Below, in pieces: positions 57,917 through 64,000 of a DNA stretch of 64,000 nucleotides; the first letter of the stretch is position 1; each line of letters opens with the position of its first letter. Where the stretch lies: contig NZ_MDCB01000013.1 in assembly GCF_002939705.1 (NCBI RefSeq), positions 56,201-120,200 of the forward strand, in the 5' to 3' direction. The notes under the pieces were generated by a model. That model saw only the letters and a list, made by a program, of their open reading frames with translations, did not search any database and was not told where the DNA came from. Source of the DNA: Xanthomonas albilineans (GTDB taxonomy: Bacteria; Pseudomonadota; Gammaproteobacteria; Xanthomonadales; Xanthomonadaceae). Both the position numbers and the translations under genes were made by a program.

Positions 57917-59206
57917 ATGCAAGCAACCTCTCCGGCGGCATCAACTTCGACCACGCTCTCCACCGCCACACTGACGGCACGCCTGCTCAAGGTGCGCCAA
58001 CGCAGCTGGCAACTGGCCGCACCGTTGAGCGACGAAGATGCCATGGTGCAGAGCATGGAGGACGCCAGTCCGGCCAAATGGCATCTGGCACACACCACCT
58101 GGTTCTTCGAACGCTTCGTATTGGCGGCCGACCCCGCCTACCGCCCGCTGGACCCGCAGTGGGACTACCTGTTCAACAGCTACTACCAAAGCCTCGGCCC
58201 GGCGCACGCACGGCCGCACCGCGGCCTGCTGTCGCGTCCATCGCTGGCGCAGGTGCTGGACTATCGCAGCGAAATCGAAACGCACGTGCTGGCGCGGTTA
58301 CAGCAGGGCACCCTGCCGCCGCAGACGCTGCAGGCGCTGGAATTGGGGCTGCAGCACGAACAACAGCACCAGGAATTGCTGCTGACCGACATCAAGCATG
58401 CGTTCTGGCGTAACCCACTGGGTCCGGCATACCGCTCGGACTTGCGCGTACACCGCGCACCGGCCACCCGTTTGCGCTGGCTCCAACGCGACGAGCAGCT
58501 CTGCACGATCGGCGCCGACGCCTGGCCGACGCATGTGGACTTCGCCTACGATAACGAGTCGCCGAGGCACCGCGTGCTGGTGCCAGCGCATGCGCTGGCA
58601 AGCCGTCCGGTGAGCAATGCCGAGTACGCCGAGTTCATCGCCGACGGGGGTTATCGCAGCGTCGGCCTGTGGCTCAACGACGGCTGGGCGCGACGCGACG
58701 CCGAGGACTGGCAGCGGCCGCTGTACTGGCACACCGACGGCATGCGCGAGTTCACCCTGGGCGGCTGGCGCGAGCGCGATCCGCACGCGCCGGTGTGCCA
58801 CCTGAGTCTGTTCGAGGCCGATGCCTACGCACGCTGGGCCGGCGCACGCCTGCCGACCGAGGCGGAGTGGGAACAGGCCGCCGCCGGCATCGCCATTGCG
58901 GGCAACTTCGCCGATGCCGATGCGCTACACCCGCAACCATCGACGCCGACGGAAACCGGGCTGCAACAGTTGTTCGGCGACGTCTGGGAGTGGACCGGCA
59001 GTGCCTATCTGCCGTATCCGGGGTTTCGCCCGTGGTCAGGCGCGCTGGGCGAATACAACGGCAAGTTCATGAACGCGCAATGGGTGTTGCGTGGCGGTAG
59101 CTGCGCCACGCCGCACGACCACATCCGCGCCAGCTACCGCAATTTCTTTCCCTCCGATGCACGGTGGCAGTTCGCCGGCGTGCGCCTGGCCAAGGATCCC
59201 GCATGA
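57917..59206 (+). CDS. egtB: Ergothioneine sulfoxide synthase (EgtB-type, non-haem iron)
   Basis: This 429-residue two-domain enzyme joins trimethylhistidine (hercynine) to a thiol by an iron-dependent oxidation. The DinB domain (about 1-175) carries the iron-ligand motif HLAHTTWFFERF near residue 56 and H147-E-Q-Q-H151-Q-E153 (HX3HXE). The C-terminal FGE-sulfatase domain (about 200-429) has VFEADAYARWAGARLPTEAEW and ends with RNFFPSDARWQFAGVRLA. The start MQATSPAAS at 57917 is used; the frame is open earlier but overlaps the divergent gene. The egtD gene overlaps its end by four bases. Confidence 0.88.
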   Translation: MQATSPAASTSTTLSTATLTARLLKVRQRSWQLAAPLSDEDAMVQSMEDASPAKWHLAHTTWFFERFVLAADPAYRPLDPQWDYLFNSYYQSLGPAHARPHRGLLSRPSLAQVLDYRSEIETHVLARLQQGTLPPQTLQALELGLQHEQQHQELLLTDIKHAFWRNPLGPAYRSDLRVHRAPATRLRWLQRDEQLCTIGADAWPTHVDFAYDNESPRHRVLVPAHALASRPVSNAEYAEFIADGGYRSVGLWLNDGWARRDAEDWQRPLYWHTDGMREFTLGGWRERDPHAPVCHLSLFEADAYARWAGARLPTEAEWEQAAAGIAIAGNFADADALHPQPSTPTETGLQQLFGDVWEWTGSAYLPYPGFRPWSGALGEYNGKFMNAQWVLRGGSCATPHDHIRASYRNFFPSDARWQFAGVRLAKDPA

Positions 59207-60186
59207 ATGCCGCAACCGCCCGTGCCCTGACCGAAACCGCATTGACCGACCTGCATCCACCGCCGGACGACATTCTCGCCGATGCAATCACTGGATTGTC
59301 GCGCACGCCCAAGCAATTGCCGTCCAAGTATTTCTACGATGCCGAAGGCTCGCGTCTGTTCGAAGCGATCACCCAACAGCCCGAGTATTACCTGACCCGT
59401 ATCGAGTTGAGCCTGCTGGAAGCGCATATGCCATCGATTGCGCAGGCCGTGGGCATCGGCGCGCATGTGGTGGAATTGGGCAGCGGCAGCGGACGCAAAA
59501 CACTACTGTTGCTGGACGGCCTGCGCGCGCCGGTAGCCTATACCCCAATCGAAATGGCGCGCGACATACTGATGTCCAGCACCGCGCGCCTGGCCGAATG
59601 CTTCCCGCACATTGAGATGCTGCCGGTGTGCGCCGACTTCACGGTACCAGTCCCGCTACCAGCGCCACAACGCGACGCGCGCCGCACACTGGTGTTCTTC
59701 CCCGGCTCGACCCTGGGCAACTTCACCCGCGAGGACGGCATCGCACTGCTGCGCTCGATACGCACGACCATGCGCGAGGACGGCTGCGCACTGATCGGCA
59801 TCGACCTGGTCAAGGATCCCGCAGTGCTAGAGGCGGCCTACAACGATGCCTTAGGTGTCACCGCTGCGTTCACGCTGAACCTGCTGCGCCGTCTCAACCG
59901 CGAAATCGGCAGCGATTTCGACCTGGACCAATTCCGCCACCGCGCGGTATACACACCGGCAGAGCAGCGCATCGAAACCTTCCTGGTCAGCCAATGCGCG
60001 CAGCAGGTGCATGTGGGCGGACACCGCTTCGCCTTCGCCGCTGGCGAAGCGATGCAGGTGGAATACAGCCACAAGTACACCGACTGCGGCTTCGGCGCGA
60101 TGGCCGCTGAAGCCGGTCTGCGCGTCAGCCATGGCTGGAACGCGCAGGACGATGCATTCGGATTACGCTTGCTGCAAGCGCTATGA
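59203..60186 (+). CDS. egtD: Histidine N-alpha-methyltransferase
   Basis: This 327-residue S-adenosylmethionine enzyme makes hercynine by three methylations of histidine. The SAM site is HVVELGSGSGRKTLLLL, and KQLPSKYFYDAEGSRLFEAI and FFPGSTLGNFTREDG are EgtD-family marks, with EYSHKYTDCGF near the C-terminus. The start is the ATG in the ATGA overlap with egtB. It lies 24 bases from the convergent nadE stop. Confidence 0.9.
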   Translation: MNAATARALTETALTDLHPPPDDILADAITGLSRTPKQLPSKYFYDAEGSRLFEAITQQPEYYLTRIELSLLEAHMPSIAQAVGIGAHVVELGSGSGRKTLLLLDGLRAPVAYTPIEMARDILMSSTARLAECFPHIEMLPVCADFTVPVPLPAPQRDARRTLVFFPGSTLGNFTREDGIALLRSIRTTMREDGCALIGIDLVKDPAVLEAAYNDALGVTAAFTLNLLRRLNREIGSDFDLDQFRHRAVYTPAEQRIETFLVSQCAQQVHVGGHRFAFAAGEAMQVEYSHKYTDCGFGAMAAEAGLRVSHGWNAQDDAFGLRLLQAL

Positions 60187-60210
60187 AGCGGACGGACACA
60201 CCGCGCGCGG

Positions 60211-61854
60211 CTAGGCGTGGTAGCCGTTACTGATCGGGTAACGGCGTTCGCGGCCGAAGGCACGGCGCGAGACCTTCGGGCCCGGCGCAGCTTGGTGACG
60301 CTTCCACTCGGTGATACGCACCAGCCGTATCACCTGATCGACCACTTCCGCCGCATAGCCAGCGGCAATGATTTCATCGCGCGATGCTTCCTGATCGACA
60401 TAGCGATACAGAATGCCGTCGAGCACGTCGTAGGGCGGCAGCGAATCCTGGTCGGTCTGGTTGGCGCGCAGTTCCGCCGAGGGTGCCCGCGTGATCACCG
60501 CCGGCGGAATCACCGGCGTTGCAGCGGTCGTATTACGCCATGTCGCCAGGGCGAACACCTCCGTCTTGTACAGGTCTTTCAGCGGTGCGTAACCGCCGCA
60601 CATATCGCCATAGATGGTGGCGTAGCCGACCGCGTACTCGCTCTTGTTGCCGGTGGTCAGCAGCAAGCCACCGAACTTGTTGGCCAGCGCCATCAGGATC
60701 AACCCACGGCTGCGCGATTGCAGATTCTCCTCGGTGACGTCGGGCTGGGTGCCGTCGAACAACGGACCGAGCGCCTGCAACACGCCTTCGAACGCCGGCT
60801 CGATCGTCACCGTCTCCAGCCGCACCCCCAACGTGCGGCATTGCTCGGCGGCCAGGTCGTTGGAGAGATCGGCGGTATAACGCGAGGGTAAACGCACGGC
60901 GGCGACATTCTCCGCACCCAGCGCGTCCACCGCCATCGCCAGCACCAATGCCGAATCGATACCGCCGGACAACCCCAGCCACACCTTGGAAAAACCGTTC
61001 TTGCGACAATAATCCTGCACCCCGCGCACCACCGCGCGCCAGGCCAGCGCCTCGCTGCTCGCTTCGCTGGCGCTGTCGCAACGCCAGTGCAACGGCACAA
61101 AGCGGCGTGCGGCAGGGTCGTAGTCGACCACCAACCATTGGTCGGTAAACGCAGCGGCGGCTGGATGCACCGTACCGTCGCCGTCGGCCACCACCGAGGC
61201 GCCATCGAACACCAGCGCATCCTGACCGCCGACCACATTGAGATAGGCCAACGCCGCACCGCTTTCACGGCTGCGCTCGGCCAGCAAGGCATCGCGCTGC
61301 GCGTGCTTGCCACGCTCGTAGGGCGAAGCATTGGGCACCAACACCAGTTCGGCGCCGGCGCGCACGGTCACAGCCAAGGGCTCGGGGAACCACAGATCCT
61401 CGCAGATCACCAGGCCCACACGCGTGCCCTTGACATTGAACACGCAATACTCGCCATCCAGATCGACATCGAAATAACGGCGCTCGTCGAACACCGCGTA
61501 ATTGGGCAGTTCGCGCTTGCGGTAGGTAGCAGCGATGCGCCCGTCGCGCAGCACACTGGCCGCGTTGTAGACCACGCTGCCGGCACTTTGCGGCCAACCG
61601 ACCACCGCGACGACCCCGTGCACGCACGCGGCGATGCGTTGCACGGCCTGTTCGCAATCGGCGAGAAACCCAGGGCGCAACAGCAAATCTTCCGGTGGAT
61701 AGCCACTCACCGCCAGCTCCGGGAACAACACGATGTCGGCGCCATACGCATCGCGCGCCTGCTCGATCAGCGCCATGATCCGATCGGTGTTCTGGGTCAC
61801 GGCGCCTACTGGAAAATCGAACTGAGCCATGGCGAGGCGGAGGGAGGAGAGCAT
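60211..61854 (-). CDS. nadE: Glutamine-dependent NAD+ synthetase
   Basis: This 547-residue two-domain enzyme makes NAD from deamido-NAD, ATP and glutamine. The nitrilase-type glutaminase (about 1-260) has the Glu in LFPELAVSGYPPEDLL, Lys in RKRELPNYAVFDERRYF and Cys in GLVICEDLWFPEP. The synthetase domain carries LGLSGGIDSALVLAMAV and TTGNKSEYAVGYATIYGDM. The start at MLSSLRLAMAQ (61854) has AAGG six bases before it. The gene is monocistronic. Confidence 0.95.
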   Translation of the reverse strand: MLSSLRLAMAQFDFPVGAVTQNTDRIMALIEQARDAYGADIVLFPELAVSGYPPEDLLLRPGFLADCEQAVQRIAACVHGVVAVVGWPQSAGSVVYNAASVLRDGRIAATYRKRELPNYAVFDERRYFDVDLDGEYCVFNVKGTRVGLVICEDLWFPEPLAVTVRAGAELVLVPNASPYERGKHAQRDALLAERSRESGAALAYLNVVGGQDALVFDGASVVADGDGTVHPAAAAFTDQWLVVDYDPAARRFVPLHWRCDSASEASSEALAWRAVVRGVQDYCRKNGFSKVWLGLSGGIDSALVLAMAVDALGAENVAAVRLPSRYTADLSNDLAAEQCRTLGVRLETVTIEPAFEGVLQALGPLFDGTQPDVTEENLQSRSRGLILMALANKFGGLLLTTGNKSEYAVGYATIYGDMCGGYAPLKDLYKTEVFALATWRNTTAATPVIPPAVITRAPSAELRANQTDQDSLPPYDVLDGILYRYVDQEASRDEIIAAGYAAEVVDQVIRLVRITEWKRHQAAPGPKVSRRAFGRERRYPISNGYHA

Positions 61855-61927
61855 GAACAACCTTGAGATTCGGAAGGGAAGACGCACAGCGTTCTTCCCA
61901 CAGATGGTCAGGCAAGTCTAGCGAGGA

Positions 61928-62044
61928 TCACGCTCTTCGGCAGCCTACCAAAAAGTGCGTGCGCTCCTGTTGCTCAGCCAACGCCTCTTCCAGGGCATCC
62001 AGCCGCTGGCGGAGGTCAGCAGACCCTCGACCGAAAACTCTCAT
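61928..62044 (-). CDS. Small hydrophilic ORF after the coupling-protein remnant
   Basis: 38 codons with a helical, charged composition (DLRQRLDALEEALAEQQERT). It begins 4 bases after the coupling-protein frame ends, so it could be a small accessory gene of the same transfer operon. No ribosome site is obvious. The family is not recognised. Confidence 0.4.
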   Translation of the reverse strand: MRVFGRGSADLRQRLDALEEALAEQQERTHFLVGCRRA

Positions 62045-62048
62045 GCGA

Positions 62049-62788
62049 TTACTCCCCGCCCAGCGCGAGCCGGGGTACCTGCGGTGCTTGCAGCAACAGC
62101 TTCTTGAAGTAGCTGTCCTTGTAGTAAAAAATCTTGTTCGCCAGGATCGGATAGCCAATGCCCTCAATGAACACGATGGCTTTATCCGGTGCCAGCCCCT
62201 TGACCTCATCCGGATTCATCAGCGGACGCCGATCCAGCACCTCGGTATAGCTGTGGCTGTTACCCTAGCCGTATGACTGCGTGCGCTGCCGACGGCGCAC
62301 GGTGGTCTCGCCCAGCAGCTTCGAATATTCCTCGGCATCGCGCTGTTCTCGTGGAGTAAACACGATCCGCACGCCGAGATTGGTGATCAAGCCGCGCGCT
62401 GTGTCGGCGCCATAGACCGATTCCAACTGCGCAATCGACTGGATCACGATCACGATGCGGATGCCATAGCCAGCGACCCAGCCCACGGCCACCGGGACGA
62501 TCTCCACCCGGCCCAAGGCCGTGAACTCGTCGAGCATGAACATGCACTGGGATGAGGTAGAGCATGACAGGCAAGCCGAAGCCGCAGATACCCGACAGCT
62601 TGATTTTCGTGGCATACGGATGCCACACAGGCTGATCCACCACCTGCCAATAGCGCCAATAGGTCAGCAGATGGACCTGTGCGTGCTCTCCGAGCAAGGT
62701 CAGCACCAAAAAGCCACAGATACAGCCCGGCGATGGCAACGGGCAGCAACGCGATGAGGGCGGTAATGCCTTTGGTGCGCGAATTCAT
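62049..62788 (-). pseudogene. TraG/VirD4-type conjugation coupling-protein gene, broken
   Basis: The N-terminal membrane part starts MNSRTKGITALIALLPVAIA at 62788, then changes frame at an A5 run (62708-62712) and continues with LTLLGEHAQVHLLTYWRYWQ and WHPYATKIKLSGICGFGLP. It then jumps to LDEFTALGRVEIVPV and VIQSIAQLESVYGADTARG, the Walker B and following region, so the segment with the Walker A P-loop is deleted. A TAG at 62265-62267 interrupts the frame before the C-terminal VFIEGIGYPILANKIFYYKD. A full protein would be 550-650 residues; about 245 codons remain. Its relatives pump substrates into type IV secretion systems. Confidence 0.8.
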
Positions 62789-62919
62789 CGGGGGCTCTTC
62801 CTTGGGAAATCGGGTGTGAGGGAGACTGCAACGCCCTGTGGCGGGTGAAGTCGTCAAGTGCGATGTTGCTCTGCGCATGGTCGTCCATGCGGTGTTGCCT
62901 GATGAATTGCAGATGCCAC

Positions 62920-64000
62920 CTACAGCTTCATGACCATGCCCTGCCCTTGCATCTGCGCCGCACGCTGGGCCTGCATCGCCTGCTCGGCGAGGTTCTGCTG
63001 CTCCACCGTCTGCAATTGCTGGCTGGCCTGGGCCACGTCCGGCGCTTGCGCCAGTTCCGGCGCAAAGATACGCGCCACGATCTTTCCTTCCGATTGCACC
63101 ACGTAATTCGGCGTCTGGGTCGCATACCCCTGTGGCATCCCCAAGTGGACACGCTCCACTTCGGTCTGACCGAACTTGCGCGCCTCCACCACCACGTGCG
63201 CCGCATGACGGTCCAACTGTTCCGGATCCGGTGCCGGTCGGCCCCACCTTTCATTGGCATTGGCGATGGCATTACGGGCTTGTTCGAACATCGCATGGCG
63301 CGGATGCGCGGGATGACGCATGTCCTCGGCGGTGATCGTGATCGGGGCAATGGCACGGCTTGGCGGCTCTGGGTGGGATGCTTCACGCGCCTTCCAACTC
63401 GCGGCATGCTGCTCGGGCGACTTCGCCAACGCCTGTTCGGGATCGATCCTCAACACATGGCTCTTTTCGGTGAACGAATACGGCTGGTCATAAGCCAGCA
63501 GTTGGCCCTGATGCTGCTTGAAACCTCTGATGCTATGTTCGTATTGCGGATCGATGCCGAGGGCGTCAGTGAACCCGGCCGCCAACCGTTCCTGCTGCGC
63601 CGGACCGTAGGGCAATTTATCGCCGTTCCTGGGCAATGTATGGGACTGTTCCAGCGCATTCTTGAACTGTGTATAGCGCGAGTGCATTGGATGGTCCGGA
63701 TGACGGAAGTCTTGGAGATGCTCATCCGAACGCGGTGGGCGCGTCGGCGGGGTATACAACATCGCCTCGCCCGCTTGGCGCTGTTCGTGTGGATGTGACC
63801 GGGTGTCTTGGTTGTGGCGCTGTTCGTGTTCGCGTTGCTGCGCGTCCATTGCTTGGCGGTGCAACTGCACGTGTTGCTGCGCGAGCTGGTGTTGCTGCTC
63901 GCGCGCTACCTGCGCTTGCTGTTCCTGCTGCTGCAATTGCGCGATCCGCGCCTGTTCCTGCATGTCCACGCTGGCTGGTTTTTCATGGGCCGGGGCGCTG
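62920..64000 (-). CDS. Gln/His-rich XVIPCD-like protein, N-terminus beyond the window
   Basis: The frame is open to the window edge, giving 360 visible residues. The N-terminal part is a Gln-rich coiled coil (QEQARIAQLQQQEQQ). Two related modules follow: FRHPDHPMHSRYTQFKNAL and MRHPAHPRHAMFEQARNAI, each followed by an alpha/beta segment such as RVHLGMPQGYATQTPNYVVQ. The C-terminus is Gln-rich (QTVEQQNLAEQAMQAQRAAQ). This layout resembles the XVIPCD domain that routes effectors to VirD4 in Xanthomonas type IV secretion. The broken coupling-protein gene next to it supports a transfer-system origin. It could equally be the tail of a relaxase. Which one needs the missing N-terminus. Confidence 0.6.
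   Translation of the reverse strand, partial: SAPAHEKPASVDMQEQARIAQLQQQEQQAQVAREQQHQLAQQHVQLHRQAMDAQQREHEQRHNQDTRSHPHEQRQAGEAMLYTPPTRPPRSDEHLQDFRHPDHPMHSRYTQFKNALEQSHTLPRNGDKLPYGPAQQERLAAGFTDALGIDPQYEHSIRGFKQHQGQLLAYDQPYSFTEKSHVLRIDPEQALAKSPEQHAASWKAREASHPEPPSRAIAPITITAEDMRHPAHPRHAMFEQARNAIANANERWGRPAPDPEQLDRHAAHVVVEARKFGQTEVERVHLGMPQGYATQTPNYVVQSEGKIVARIFAPELAQAPDVAQASQQLQTVEQQNLAEQAMQAQRAAQMQGQGMVMKL

Overview
This 64 kb, GC-rich window reads as the chromosome of a Xanthomonas-type gammaproteobacterium. The evidence is gene content: a sucrose-utilisation (sux) locus built around a TonB-dependent receptor, a vibrioferrin/xanthoferrin-type siderophore (xss) operon, four TonB-dependent receptors in total, and remnants of an IS3-type element. 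The species cannot be fixed from sequence reading alone. I saw no rRNA, tRNA or CRISPR array.

Layout. 0-4.2 kb: signalling (end of a hybrid kinase, a LuxR-type regulator, and a periplasmic-propeller diguanylate cyclase). 4.3-11.5 kb: sux locus (LacI regulator, permease, receptor, amylosucrase) with two near-identical palindromes in the suxC-suxA divergent region. 11.5-13.3 kb: a decayed IS3-family element and an AT-rich patch with a small secreted protein. 13.2-16.9 kb: a MASE1-like membrane sensor and a YbaL/Kef-type cation/proton antiporter. 17.1-27.4 kb: a Fur-box-preceded operon of seven same-strand genes for siderophore synthesis, export and uptake, five of them translationally overlapped. 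27.5-29.6 kb: a sterol-desaturase-like enzyme, then an AT-rich island with a double-glycine bacteriocin-like peptide gene that carries an apparent one-base frameshift and a small two-helix membrane protein next to it.

29.7-47 kb: a large TonB receptor, clpB with a convincing sigma-32 promoter, a DUF3014 protein, an NCS2-type permease, a DUF3574 lipoprotein, a four-gene MacB/FtsX-type ABC export operon, a second copy of the same IS3 end plus an IS5-type transposase scrap, and another TonB receptor. 47.2-51.3 kb: otsB, a GH15 enzyme and otsA (trehalose metabolism). 51.4-54.2 kb: housekeeping pgeF, rluD and bamD. 54.4-56.6 kb: an osmoprotectant ABC system with the binding protein fused to the permease. 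56.6-60.2 kb: ergothioneine-type genes (egtE-like divergent from egtB-egtD; no egtA or egtC). 60.2-61.9 kb: nadE. 61.9-64 kb: wreckage of a type IV secretion/conjugation coupling protein gene next to an open, glutamine-rich XVIPCD-like protein that runs off the window.

The common themes are capture of scarce nutrients through the outer membrane (sucrose, iron, unknown ligands), stress protection (trehalose, osmoprotectant uptake, ergothioneine, ClpB), and decayed mobile DNA at 11.7, 44 and 62 kb.
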